A stretch of 64,000 nt of DNA. Origin: Pseudomonas paeninsulae (GTDB taxonomy: Bacteria > Pseudomonadota > Gammaproteobacteria > Pseudomonadales > Pseudomonadaceae). The stretch is taken from positions 3,894,501 to 3,958,500 of the forward strand of contig NZ_CP141799.1 in assembly GCF_035621475.1 (NCBI RefSeq). Direction: 5' to 3'. Under the pieces are notes generated by a model. That model had not been told where the DNA came from. It did not search any database and saw nothing but the letters and a program-made list of their open reading frames with translations. The translations under genes and the position numbers were made by a program. Shown piece by piece: positions 26,855-35,202 of the stretch (position 1 is the first letter of the stretch; each line of letters opens with the position of its first letter).

Positions 26855-27378
26855 ACAATCTGATTCGTCTGTGCGCTGGCCAGGCCCGACTGGTTGCGGA
26901 TGATCCCTGGCAGTGGTTGCGCGAGCCGGCCCAGCCCCGCCCCGCCGGCCCCTTGATCTTGCCGCTGACGGCCTGGCTGCAGCGCCAGGATGAGGCAACG
27001 CTCAAGGGCGAACGCTTCAGCCTGGACGGCATCTGCCTGGCCCCGGAGGATGAGGTCGAGCGTCTGCAAAACTACCTGTCGGTGCTGCCACTGATCGCCA
27101 TCGAATTCCCCAGCTTTCGCGATGGCCGCGCCTACAGCCAGGCCTACCTGCTGCGCACTCGCCTGGGCTGGACTGGCGAGCTACGGGCGGTCGGCGATGT
27201 GCTGCGCGACCAGCTTAGTCATATGCGCCAGTGCGGCTTCGATGCCTTTGCGGTGCGTGAAGACAAATCCGCCGCGGACGCTCTCAAGGGCCTGGCGGGC
27301 ATGAGCGTGCTCTATGGCCGCTCGGCCATCGAGCCACGACCGTTGTTCCGTCGCCGCAGCGCGAGTGAGGCCCATTGA
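26851..27378 (+). CDS. DUF934 protein, sulfite reductase partner
   Basis: The 175-aa soluble protein of family DUF934 is usually encoded immediately after cysI-type reductases and is thought to help electron delivery or assembly. The conserved C-terminal half is seen as IAIEFPSFRDGRAYSQAYLLRTR, GDVLRDQLSHMRQCGFDAF and a final Arg-rich segment. The ATG overlaps the cysI stop by four bases, so the pair is translationally coupled. Its own stop overlaps the following start by one base. Confidence 0.88.
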   Translation: MNNLIRLCAGQARLVADDPWQWLREPAQPRPAGPLILPLTAWLQRQDEATLKGERFSLDGICLAPEDEVERLQNYLSVLPLIAIEFPSFRDGRAYSQAYLLRTRLGWTGELRAVGDVLRDQLSHMRQCGFDAFAVREDKSAADALKGLAGMSVLYGRSAIEPRPLFRRRSASEAH

Positions 27379-27737
27379 TGCTTAAAGGACTGACCTGGCT
27401 GCTGGCGTTGCAGTTGGCCGGCAACCTGCTGAGCGCCTTGTGCCTGCCCATGCTGCCGGGCGCCGTGATCGGCATGCTGTTGTTGTTCGGTTACTTGCTC
27501 ATGCGCGGCAAGGTTGATCAGCCGCTGAACCAGGCGGCCAGTGGCTTGCTCAACTACCTACCGCTGCTGCTGGTGGTTCCGGCCGCCGGCATCATGCTGG
27601 CGGGCGATGCCTTGCGCGAAGACGGCCTGGCAATTACTGCGGCCCTGGTGCTGTCGTTGCTGGTGACCATCCCCTTCTGCGGCTGGCTGATGCAACACCT
27701 GACCAGGCGCATTGAGCGTAAGGCGGCAGAACCTTGA
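27378..27737 (+). CDS. CidA/LrgA family membrane protein
   Basis: The 119-aa holin-like protein has four predicted membrane helices. The family signature is LPMLPGAVIGMLLLFGYLL, followed by LLNYLPLLLVVPAAGIML. LrgA/CidA proteins pair with LrgB/CidB and are linked to control of murein hydrolase export, overflow metabolites (pyruvate, acetate) and cell lysis. Starts overlap at both ends (TGATG with the previous gene, TTGA with the next), showing a tightly coupled four-gene operon. Confidence 0.88.
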   Translation: MLKGLTWLLALQLAGNLLSALCLPMLPGAVIGMLLLFGYLLMRGKVDQPLNQAASGLLNYLPLLLVVPAAGIMLAGDALREDGLAITAALVLSLLVTIPFCGWLMQHLTRRIERKAAEP

Positions 27738-28453
27738 TCAACCTGCTTGAACTGCAAACGGTGTGGCGCGCCCTGATCAGCCATCCGTTGTTTGCCTTGG
27801 GTTTGACCCTGGTGGCCTTCCAGTTCGCCCTCTGGCTGTACCGGCGCAGCGGCTGGTTGCTGCTGCAACCGGTGATGGTCGCCATGCTGCTGGTGGTGGC
27901 GGCGTTGTGCGCCACTGGCCTGGATTACGCCACCTATCGCCAGGGCGCCGCGCCCATCGCTTTGCTGCTCGGCCCTGCGACTGTGGCCTTGGCGGTGCCG
28001 CTGTACCACAACCTGAAACGCATTCGCCTGCTGTTATTGCCGATCCTGCTGACGGTCCTGATAGGTGGTGCGCTAACGGTTCTGCTGACCGTGCTGATCG
28101 CCTATGGTCTCGGCGCTCGCGTGCCGGTGCTGATGACCCTGTCGACCAAGTCGGTGACCATGCCCATCGCCATGCTGGTGACCGCACAACTGGACGGCAT
28201 CGTGCCCCTGGCCGCGGTATGTGTGATGCTCACGGGCGTGATCGGCACGGCTCTTGGTCCGCTGCTGTTGCGTTGGGCCGGGGTCGAGCATCCCGCTGCC
28301 CGTGGGCTGAGCTTTGGGATCAACGCTCACGCCATTGGCACCGCTCGGGCATTGGAGGAAGGCGAGGAATCCGGTGCTTTTGCGGCCCTGGCGATGAGTC
28401 TGCTCGGGGTGCTCACGGCGGTCTTGCTGCCATTGGCCATGAGTTGGCTCTGA
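27734..28453 (+). CDS. CidB/LrgB family membrane protein
   Basis: The 239-aa multi-spanning protein carries the LrgB signature STKSVTMPIAMLVTAQLDG and GLSFGINAHAIGTARALEEGEESGAFAALAM. It is the partner of the LrgA-like protein just upstream. The start is a TTG overlapping the previous stop (TTGA). No better start is visible, and the first residues (INLLELQTVWRAL) look native. An inverted repeat lies 67 bases after the stop. Confidence 0.88.
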   Translation: MINLLELQTVWRALISHPLFALGLTLVAFQFALWLYRRSGWLLLQPVMVAMLLVVAALCATGLDYATYRQGAAPIALLLGPATVALAVPLYHNLKRIRLLLLPILLTVLIGGALTVLLTVLIAYGLGARVPVLMTLSTKSVTMPIAMLVTAQLDGIVPLAAVCVMLTGVIGTALGPLLLRWAGVEHPAARGLSFGINAHAIGTARALEEGEESGAFAALAMSLLGVLTAVLLPLAMSWL

Positions 28454-28780
28454 AAGCACCGCCTGGTCACGTCCGCGTATCAGTCGCTCGGCGCTCTAAA
28501 CCGCAATGGCCGCCTAGCCGGCCGTTGAAAAACTACCTACGTTTTTCAACGGCCTGCTAATGCAAATAACCGCGCGGCTGGTTCGCTTGCGCGCTGGGCC
28601 GTGGGCGTGACGACGGCTTGATGAATTCTTCACCGATTTTTCACCTGGGCTCACCTACCTTGCTCGCGCCGGCAGCGTTCTGCTTGCTGGATCAGCCATC
28701 GACTTCTCCTTTGCCGCGTGCGCGGCAGGTTGAGACGAATGCGCCTGCTCCACTTCTATCTTGCGGTTGGGGACTCTCGG
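28454..28780. other. Gene-free leader of the DUF347 membrane protein
   Basis: About 327 bases hold the inverted repeat at 28520 and a second GC palindrome, TGCCGCG and CGCGGCA around TG, at 28712-28727. The latter is close enough to the gene to be an operator. No gene is seen. Confidence 0.4.
28520..28554. repeat. 14-bp perfect inverted repeat, possible terminator
   Basis: Arms GGCCGTTGAAAAAC and GTTTTTCAACGGCC enclose TACCTAC. There is no T run after the stem on the + strand. It may terminate the lrgB operon or belong to a dispersed hairpin family. Confidence 0.55.
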
Positions 28781-29539
28781 ATGAACAAATTGCCTCAAAT
28801 CACCCTGGCCTTCTGGGTGATGAAAATCTGTGCGACCACGCTAGGGGAAACCGCCGGCGACCTGCTGTCGATGACCCTGAATGTGGGTTACGCCATGAGT
28901 TCGCTGATCCTCATCAGCCTGTTTCTGCTCAGCCTGTTTGCCCAGCTGAAGGCGCGTAGCTACAAACCGGCGTTGTATTGGACGGTGATTCTCGCCACCA
29001 GCACGGCGGGCACCACCATGTCGGACTTCATGGACCGCACCCTGGGCCTCGGCTATGCCACCGGCTCGGCCATCCTCATCGGCATTCTGATCGTGACCTT
29101 CGCCGCCTGGCGCATGAGCGAGAAGTCGCTGTCGGTGGACAACATTCAGGGGCTGCGCGGCGAGCTGTTCTATTGGATGGCGATTCTGTTCTCCAACACC
29201 CTGGGCACCGCCCTGGGTGATTACCTGGCCGATGATTCGGGCCTTGGTTTTGCCGGTGGCGCCTTGTTGATCGGCGGTTTGATCGCCGTGGTCGCGCTGG
29301 CCAGGTACTACACGCGAATTTCGGCGGTGGCGCTGTTCTGGCTCGCCTTCGTGTTGACTCGCCCGTTCGGCGCGACCCTCGGCGACTTCCTCACCAAAAC
29401 CCATGACCAGGGTGGCCTGGATTTCGGCACCGTCGGTTCCTCGGCGATTCTCGCGGCGGTTCTGCTGGCGCTGGTGGTCTTCGCCATGCGCAGTCAAAAC
29501 CGCAACGCAAACGCTATTGCCGAACCCGTCTCGGCCTGA
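28781..29539 (+). CDS. DUF347-repeat membrane protein (COG4705)
   Basis: The 252-aa protein is built of four internal repeats, each a pair of membrane helices with a conserved turn: TTLGETAGDLLS, TTMSDFMDRTLGLGYATGS, NTLGTALGDYLADDSGLGFAGG and RPFGATLGDFLTKTHDQGG. This is the DUF347 pattern, in which conserved acidic residues sit in the membrane near Gly/Thr turns and could bind a cation. Transport has been suggested for the family but I know of no firm substrate. The start at 28781 has a GGGGAC site upstream. A terminator follows, so the gene is probably monocistronic. Confidence 0.8.
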   Translation: MNKLPQITLAFWVMKICATTLGETAGDLLSMTLNVGYAMSSLILISLFLLSLFAQLKARSYKPALYWTVILATSTAGTTMSDFMDRTLGLGYATGSAILIGILIVTFAAWRMSEKSLSVDNIQGLRGELFYWMAILFSNTLGTALGDYLADDSGLGFAGGALLIGGLIAVVALARYYTRISAVALFWLAFVLTRPFGATLGDFLTKTHDQGGLDFGTVGSSAILAAVLLALVVFAMRSQNRNANAIAEPVSA

Positions 29540-29609
29540 CGCCAGAGGTGAGGGCCGAGCGACTCGCTATTTGAGTCGCTGGCCGCTCCAGCCGCATTGC
29601 GCGCGATCG

Positions 29610-29636
29610 AACGCCGCCCTCTAGGGCGGCGTTTTG
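29610..29636 (+). terminator. Terminator after the DUF347 gene
   Basis: The palindrome AACGCCGCC...GGCGGCGTT has a small loop (CTCTAG) and is followed by TTTT. Confidence 0.8.
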
Positions 29637-29674
29637 CGTATGAGCCTGCGGCCCTGCAATTGGCCAACGAATTC

Positions 29675-29703
29675 TTCACATAGCCCCGACAGGCCTTTCA
29701 CAT
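29675..29703 (+). promoter_or_regulatory. Candidate response-regulator site upstream of eptA
   Basis: Two TTCACAT heptamers lie 22 bases apart (29675 and 29697), two helical turns, as expected for an OmpR/PhoB-type regulator such as ColR or PmrA. The match is by eye only. Confidence 0.3.
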
Positions 29704-29755
29704 CGCGCTCCTTAGGCTGCCCAACATTCTCTCGACCTACGCTATAGAGGCCGTT

Positions 29756-31462
29756 GTGCGAAAAATCCCTCAGTCAACCGAAAAACCCGAAGGCTCCGCC
29801 ACGTGGACCTTCGCCATCAGCCGCAACGTGCTGACCCTGTTGGTGGCGCTGTGGCTGATGCTGAGCATGAACATCCCCTTCTGGCGGGATGTCTGGCACG
29901 GTGTTGGCGGCTGGAGCAATGACAACAGCCTGTTCCTGATCACCTTGCCCGTGCTGGTTTGGCTGTGGCTGTACCTGTTGCTCAGCCTGCTGACTTGGGG
30001 GCGGTTGACCAAGGCCATCCTCGGGGTGCTGCTGCTGGTGTCGGCGGCGGCCAGTTTCTTCATGAGCAGCTACGGCATCGTCATCGACTACAACATGCTG
30101 ACCAACGTGCTGCAGACCGACAGTGCCGAGGCCATGGACCTGTTCAGCTGGGGCATGCTCGGCTGGGTGTTGGTTCTTGGCGTAGTACCCGCACTGGTCG
30201 TCAGCCGGGTACGCCTGCTCACCCGACCCTGGGCGCGTGAGCTGGGCTTCAAGTTGGCGAGCATGGTGCTGGCCTTGGCCTGCCTGGGCGGCATCGCGAT
30301 GAGCAACTATCAGTCGTACGCCTCGCTGCTGCGCAATCACCATGAGCTGCGTCTGTTGCTGACCCCGTCCAACGTGGCGGCGGCGGTACATGGCTATAGC
30401 AAACGTCAGTTCGCGACCCCGACCAAGCTACAGGTGGTCGGCGCCGATGCTCACCAGCTCAAGCAGGTGGGCGGTGCCGTTAAGCCCAAGCTGACGATCC
30501 TGGTCGTCGGGGAAACCGCGCGGGCGGTGAACTTCTCGCTCAATGGTTACGCCCGCCCGACCAACCCGGAGCTGGCCAAGCAGGCTGTCATCAGCTTCAG
30601 CAATGCCAGCTCCTGCGGCACCGCCACCGCGATATCGGTGCCCTGCATGTTCCTCGATGTCGGCCACGACAACTATCAGGACTCGATGGCCAAGAACCGC
30701 GAGGGCCTGATGGATGTGTTGCAGCGCGCCGGGGTCGCGGTGTTGTGGCGTGATAACAATTCCGGTTGCAAGGGGGCGTGCGACCGCGTGCCGACCGACG
30801 ACGTCTCGCACCTGCAGATTCCCGACCTGTGCGAGGGCAATGAGTGCCACGACGAGGTGCTGCTCAGCGGCCTGCAAACCTACCTGGACACGCTCGATCA
30901 CGATGCCGTGGTGGTGCTGCACATGAAAGGCAGCCATGGCCCGGCGTACTTCAAGCGTTACCCGGCGGCGTTCGAGAAATTCACCCCGGTGTGCCAGGAC
31001 AACCAGCTCGACCGCTGCTCGGCCGAAAGCATCGTCAATGCCTACGACAACTCCCTGACCTACACCGACCATGTGCTGGCGCAAACCATCGAATTGCTCA
31101 AGGGCAACGCCGCGCGTTTCGACACGGCCATGCTCTATATGTCCGATCACGGTGAGTCGCTGGGCGAGAATGGTCTCTACTTGCATGGCTTGCCTTACGC
31201 CATGGCGCCGAGCGAGCAAACCCATGTGCCGATGATTGTCTGGTTATCGGCTGGGCTGGAACAACGCTCGGGCATTCAAGCCAGCTGCCTGGCCAAGCAT
31301 CAGGGCGTCGCTTATTCGCACGACAACCTGTTCCACTCGATCCTCGGCCTGATGGATGTGCGTACCTCGGCGTACCAGCCCGAGCGTGACCTGTTCCGCC
31401 AGTGCCTGCCACAGAACACCGCGTCGGTGGACAGTGGTGTGCTGACCAAGAGCATAAATTGA
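29756..31462 (+). CDS. eptA: EptA, lipid A phosphoethanolamine transferase
   Basis: EptA adds phosphoethanolamine to lipid A phosphates at the outer face of the inner membrane and raises resistance to polymyxin and cationic peptides. The 568-aa protein has about five N-terminal membrane helices (residues 20-215) and a periplasmic sulfatase-fold catalytic domain. The nucleophile region is LVVGETARAVNFSLNGYARPTNP, with the Thr of GETAR as the acceptor. Zinc ligands include SDHGESLGENGLYLHG and later His residues. Paired Cys (SSCGTATAISVPCM, CKGACDR, LCEGNECHDE) match the family disulfides. The GTG start at 29756 has GAGG five bases upstream. It stands alone between a terminator and a decayed VOC gene. 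Confidence 0.92.
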   Translation: MRKIPQSTEKPEGSATWTFAISRNVLTLLVALWLMLSMNIPFWRDVWHGVGGWSNDNSLFLITLPVLVWLWLYLLLSLLTWGRLTKAILGVLLLVSAAASFFMSSYGIVIDYNMLTNVLQTDSAEAMDLFSWGMLGWVLVLGVVPALVVSRVRLLTRPWARELGFKLASMVLALACLGGIAMSNYQSYASLLRNHHELRLLLTPSNVAAAVHGYSKRQFATPTKLQVVGADAHQLKQVGGAVKPKLTILVVGETARAVNFSLNGYARPTNPELAKQAVISFSNASSCGTATAISVPCMFLDVGHDNYQDSMAKNREGLMDVLQRAGVAVLWRDNNSGCKGACDRVPTDDVSHLQIPDLCEGNECHDEVLLSGLQTYLDTLDHDAVVVLHMKGSHGPAYFKRYPAAFEKFTPVCQDNQLDRCSAESIVNAYDNSLTYTDHVLAQTIELLKGNAARFDTAMLYMSDHGESLGENGLYLHGLPYAMAPSEQTHVPMIVWLSAGLEQRSGIQASCLAKHQGVAYSHDNLFHSILGLMDVRTSAYQPERDLFRQCLPQNTASVDSGVLTKSIN

Positions 31463-31467
31463 CTGCG

Positions 31468-31673
31468 CTACGCGTGCGCGGGCTCATGGCAACACACACC
31501 GAGTTTGTTGCCATCGGGGTCGCGAAAGTAGCCGCCATAGTAATCTGCGTGATATTCGGGGCGCAGGCCGGGCGGGCCTTCACAGGCGCCGCCATTGATT
31601 AACGCGGCTGCATGGGTGCGCGCTACGACATCTCGACTGGCGGCCACTGCAGTGTCCCGCGAACCGGGTTAAC
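31468..31673 (-). pseudogene. Remnant of a VOC/glyoxalase-family gene (C-terminal part)
   Basis: The minus strand encodes, without a start, ALINGGACEGPPGLRPEY, then HADYYGGYFRDPDGNKLGV and a stop at 31468. This is the hallmark C-terminus of glyoxalase/VOC proteins. Upstream the frame runs back to about 31673 with weaker similarity (SRDTAVAASRDVVARTHAA) and then reaches the stop of the neighbouring gene. The first half of the domain is absent, so it is a 5'-truncated remnant. Confidence 0.65.
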
Positions 31674-32021
31674 TCAGGTCTTGAACATGGTCAGGTCCAG
31701 CGCCAACTCTTCGCCCAGCCACGCCGCGTGGCGGGTGTGGTCGGCCAGATCATCGCCGGTTACACCATGCACCAGGACGGACAACCCCTGACGGTTGGCC
31801 TCCAGCCAAGGCAGCAGTCGATCGAACTGCACATGGTCGAACGACAGCTGGCAGCTCCAGCGCGGATGCGGGCCGACCAGGCGTTGATGAATACGCCCGA
31901 CCTTGACTGCGAACAGCTCGCCAACCTGCTCACAGATCGAGGTGGCCAACGGCAGCGACTGTTCATCGAAGTAAACGTGGGCATGGTACTGGGAGTAGCT
32001 ATTGCTGGGGCGCTTGGTCAT
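31674..32021 (-). CDS. DOPA 4,5-dioxygenase family protein
   Basis: The 115-aa protein of the DOPA-dioxygenase-like family has conserved His in QYHAHVYFDE (N-terminus), GPHPRWSCQLSF in the middle and VLVHGVTGDDLADHTRHAAWLG near the end. These His residues form the predicted metal site. Most bacterial members have unknown substrates. The ATG at 32021 (MTKRPSNS) is the natural start. Longer readings to 32180 add no conserved sequence. Its stop directly abuts the VOC remnant. Confidence 0.85.
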   Translation of the reverse strand: MTKRPSNSYSQYHAHVYFDEQSLPLATSICEQVGELFAVKVGRIHQRLVGPHPRWSCQLSFDHVQFDRLLPWLEANRQGLSVLVHGVTGDDLADHTRHAAWLGEELALDLTMFKT

Positions 32022-32183
32022 GGTCGAGTCTCGCCGGGTCGCATAACGAACCGCCAGCCTAGCAGGCTGCCGGGCTTCTCTGCTGCGCTCCAGGTTAATC
32101 CCGGCATCTGCCCTGTCGATAAGCGACAAGACGTTCCTCTGCATTGAGGTTGCGTCAGGCAGCACTGCAAAACCCTGCACAAA

Positions 32184-32215
32184 GAAAAGCCCCGGACTTA
32201 CATCCGGGGCTTTTC
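32184..32215 (-). terminator. Terminator of atoE
   Basis: A 13-bp stem has arms GAAAAGCCCCGGA and TCCGGGGCTTTTC around CTTACA. Read on the minus strand it follows the atoE stop by 27 bases. Confidence 0.85.
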
Positions 32216-32242
32216 AGTATTCAGAACACAACCCGTCTGCGC

Positions 32243-33586
32243 TTAGGCCATCAGGTAAAAGACCCCCGAGATCACTATGCCGGAATACAGCAGCGTGATC
32301 AGGCAGTAACCCATGATGTCGCGGGCGCCGAGGCCGACGATACCGAGCAGGGGCAGTGCCCAGAAGGGTTGGATCATGTTGGTCCAGGCATCACCCCAGG
32401 CAATCGCCATGGCCGTCACCGAGGGCGACACGCCCAGCGCCTGAGCAGCCGGCAGCATGATCGGTCCTTGTACGGCCCATTGGCCGCCACCCGATGGCAC
32501 GAACACGTTCACCACACCGGCGCTGAGGAAGGCGAACACCGGCAGGGTATCCGCCGATGCCCAGGCAATGAACTGTTCGGTGATCTGCCGGCCGAGCGAA
32601 ATCCCCTCGGCATTGACGCCCATCATCATGCCCATGATCCCCGCGTAGAAGGGAAACAGCAGCACGATACCGCCGATGCCACGCACACTCTTTTCCACGG
32701 CGCGCATGTAGCGCTCGGGCGTTCCGTGCAGCAGCAGGCCGCAGAACAGGAAGATCGCGATGACTACATCCAGGCCCAGGACAAAGCCCTTGCTACTGAA
32801 GTGGTTGAACAGATACACGCCGGCAATCGCCACGAGGGCCAGACCGAGAATGCGGCTGTCATCCAACCGTTGCGCGGGAGTAGCACGCTGCGGCAGCTCG
32901 TCGCTGGTATCGACCAGCAGGGCCGGGTCGGCCACTTTGGCATTGCTGCGTGGGTGCATGGCCCGATTGAGCAGCGGCAAACCAATCACCAGCAAGGCGA
33001 TGATCGTCAGGTTGATCGGCATAAACAGGCTTTGCATGACCCCCACGGGCTCGGTGATAACCCCTGCGGTAATGCGGGCCAGATCGGCCCCACCGGTTGC
33101 CATCGACAATGGAATCGAGCCCGACAGGCCGCCATGCCAGATGAGAAAACCTGAATACGCCGAGGCCACCAGCAGCGGGTAGTCGACTCCGACGACCTTG
33201 CGCGCCAAGGCCCGGGCAAATACGGCGCCGATCACCAGGCCGAAGCCCCAGTTGATCCAGCAGCCCACCAGGGCAACCAGGGTCACCAATACCACCGCCT
33301 GACCAGGGGTGCGTGCCAGGCCGGCCAGGCGATCCAATTGCCGATTGACGATGGGGGCGCTAGCCAGCGCGTGGCCCGTCACGAAGATCAGGCTCATCTG
33401 CATGGCGAACGCCAGCAGCGACCAGAAACCGCCACTCCAGTGCTGCACCATGGCCGGCAAGGTCTGTTGAGTGGAGACCATCCCCGCCACCAGCACGATC
33501 AAGGTCAAGATGGCTGAAAACACGAAGGGCGAAGGGAGATAGCGTTGCACCAGGCCCACACTAAGGCCTATCACTTTATTGAACAT
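32243..33586 (-). CDS. atoE: Short-chain fatty acid transporter AtoE
   Basis: The 447-aa multi-spanning membrane protein is of the AtoE (short-chain fatty acid transporter) family, predicted to import acetoacetate or butyrate. Recognisable segments are VGCWINWGFGLVIGAVFARAL, YPLLVASAYSGFLIWHGGLSGSIPLS, NVFVPSGGGQWAVQGPIMLPAA and IAWGDAWTNMIQPFWALPLLGI. The ATG at 33586 has GGAG six bases upstream. Two TTG codons in front of it extend the frame only trivially. No ato catabolic genes are beside it, so its metabolic partner lies elsewhere. Confidence 0.9.
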   Translation of the reverse strand: MFNKVIGLSVGLVQRYLPSPFVFSAILTLIVLVAGMVSTQQTLPAMVQHWSGGFWSLLAFAMQMSLIFVTGHALASAPIVNRQLDRLAGLARTPGQAVVLVTLVALVGCWINWGFGLVIGAVFARALARKVVGVDYPLLVASAYSGFLIWHGGLSGSIPLSMATGGADLARITAGVITEPVGVMQSLFMPINLTIIALLVIGLPLLNRAMHPRSNAKVADPALLVDTSDELPQRATPAQRLDDSRILGLALVAIAGVYLFNHFSSKGFVLGLDVVIAIFLFCGLLLHGTPERYMRAVEKSVRGIGGIVLLFPFYAGIMGMMMGVNAEGISLGRQITEQFIAWASADTLPVFAFLSAGVVNVFVPSGGGQWAVQGPIMLPAAQALGVSPSVTAMAIAWGDAWTNMIQPFWALPLLGIVGLGARDIMGYCLITLLYSGIVISGVFYLMA

Positions 33587-34283
33587 CAACAACTCCGATT
33601 CTTATTGTGAGCTTATGGGCATGAGGCGGATGACGAAACGCACGCCTGAACACTGACGATCAGCTCCTCCATGGAGATGTGCTCGACACGTTGCGTGCGG
33701 CCGGAGTCAGGCTAGGCAGGCACTGTATTCGCGCCGGAGTGTCGCACCGACGGGTTGATCCCTTTAGTTTGTTTTTTCTGGCCATTGATTTGGAATGCAA
33801 ATGAATCACCCTAGACCGGCTGTACCTAACAGACGCATCCAGGCGTGCCCCTTTGACTAAGGCTATGTCCCCGTTACGTGTTGAAACGTGCATGCCGGCT
33901 AGGCGTTGCGTGAGGGACGATGATTCGTAGGGTGGGTTAGGCGCATGACTGCAGGCTATTGGCTGGTGCGTAGCCGGTTGCGCCGTAACCCACCAAAGGA
34001 GGTAAGCCGACAACCGCTTGGTGGGTTACGCGGCCTTAACTAAGGCCTAGCCAATTAGCCCTACTATGCATAGGCCAGAGCGTGCCGCCGCGTTTCCCCT
34101 ACCCGAACGTGCGAGTAGCGCCGGGTGGACAACACGCGCCAGAGTGCCCGCTTTTTCGTCCCATGCCCTGGGTCGATTCAAGCGCAGCACATCCGCCTCT
34201 GCTCAACGCTGCACTGCTCGTCCCGCCAGCAGCACAACATGCCAGCAGGCCAGCACCCTAGTGCCGGCCCGCTGGCATCCGCC
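33587..34283. other. Gene-free region upstream of atoE with degenerate repeats
   Basis: Nearly 700 bases hold no supported gene. The first 200 bases should contain the atoE promoter. The middle holds the inverted repeat family described separately. Reading frames of 60-120 codons here have atypical composition. Confidence 0.5.
33926..34036. repeat. GGTGGGTTA-type intergenic inverted repeats
   Basis: Three related blocks occur: GTAGGGTGGGTTAGGCGC (33928), GCGCCGTAACCCACC (33980, inverted) and GGTGGGTTACGCGGCC (34020). This GGTGGGTTACG family is common in intergenic DNA of many proteobacteria. Confidence 0.6.
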
Positions 34284-34943
34284 TCAGTCCACGGCAAAGC
34301 AGTACAGCAGCCCCGCCCCGCCGGTACCCTTCAGGCCTTCGTCGCTGCAGCCGCGCGAGGGGTGCGAGGAGTTCCATGAGCGCGACGCCGCATCGTCGCT
34401 CAAGCCCATGCGGTCATGGTGGCCGACCTGGGCAGAGCCTTCGCCATTGCTGGTCCAGTTGCCGCAGGTATTATCCTCGCCCGCGGCGAACGCCGTGCCG
34501 TCGGCCTGGGAGCCGGTGAGGATGTCGTGCATGTTCGGCGTGTCACCACGCCCCTTGATCGGCGCGCCGTGCTCGTCCAGGGCGGTGTCCTTGGTCAGCT
34601 GGTTGTCGCCATGCAGTTGTGCGACATCCTTGGCGATGACCACCCCCTTGGCGTTTTGCCAGGGGCCGCTGCCGATGCGATCACGAGCGTTGACCGACGC
34701 CGCCCCTTCGCTGGCGCTGGCGCTGAGGTAGGCGTGCCAGGTGTGCTGGCCGGCCCCGGCGACACCGGCCAGCTTCAGGCAGTGCGCGTCGGCACCCTCC
34801 AGGCCGCCGAAGTTGGCGCCCTGGCCCGATCCCTCGCTGGTGACGAAGAAGGTCATGTCGGCTTGCTCGGCCTGACTAGCGAAGCTGCAGGCCAAGGCCA
34901 ACAGGGCCGCCGGTAGGACGAGTGTGCGAGTCATCGTGTGCAT
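34284..34943 (-). CDS. Exported lectin-like protein
   Basis: The 219-aa protein has an N-terminal signal peptide (MTRTLVLPAALLALACSF, cleaved near SQA-EQ). The mature part begins MTFFVTSEGSGQGANFGGLEGADAHCLKLA and ends SHPSRGCSDEGLKGTGGAGLLYCFAVD, with four Cys in the mature protein. GANFGGLxGADAHC and the C-terminal Cys-x...YCF arrangement resemble proteins of a lectin-like/endostatin-like fold often labelled lectin in bacterial genomes. Sugar binding is not shown. The start at 34943 has GGAG upstream. An ATG nine bases later (34934) is equally possible. No partner genes adjoin it. Confidence 0.75.
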   Translation of the reverse strand: MHTMTRTLVLPAALLALACSFASQAEQADMTFFVTSEGSGQGANFGGLEGADAHCLKLAGVAGAGQHTWHAYLSASASEGAASVNARDRIGSGPWQNAKGVVIAKDVAQLHGDNQLTKDTALDEHGAPIKGRGDTPNMHDILTGSQADGTAFAAGEDNTCGNWTSNGEGSAQVGHHDRMGLSDDAASRSWNSSHPSRGCSDEGLKGTGGAGLLYCFAVD

Positions 34944-35202
34944 GTGCGTGTCTCCTGCGAAATCGGTTCCCCCAAACCAAGGTGTGGTTAACAGGCTGAA
35001 GCCTAGATGAGCACAAATGACGGTGCTCAACTCGCACGCCACCATCCGTCGGCCCATGCTGGCGGTCATGGCTTCTGGTGCGGAGCTAGCTCACTGGCGC
35101 GAAGACCCCGGCACAACCCCGACCGGCTGCTCGGCGGCTGCTGTACCCTGTCCCGGGCGCGGAGTTTCGCGCCGAATCTGCCCAGGAACTGTCCGCGCGC
35201 TT

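Noticed and set aside
31098..31595. 165-codon minus-strand frame at the end of eptA
   Set aside because: It reads a different frame from the VOC remnant and overlaps eptA. Only the VOC frame shows family motifs.
33660..34013. 117-codon minus-strand frame upstream of atoE
   Set aside because: It covers part of the GGTGGGTTA repeat region, has no ribosome site and shows no domain, so it is treated as non-coding.
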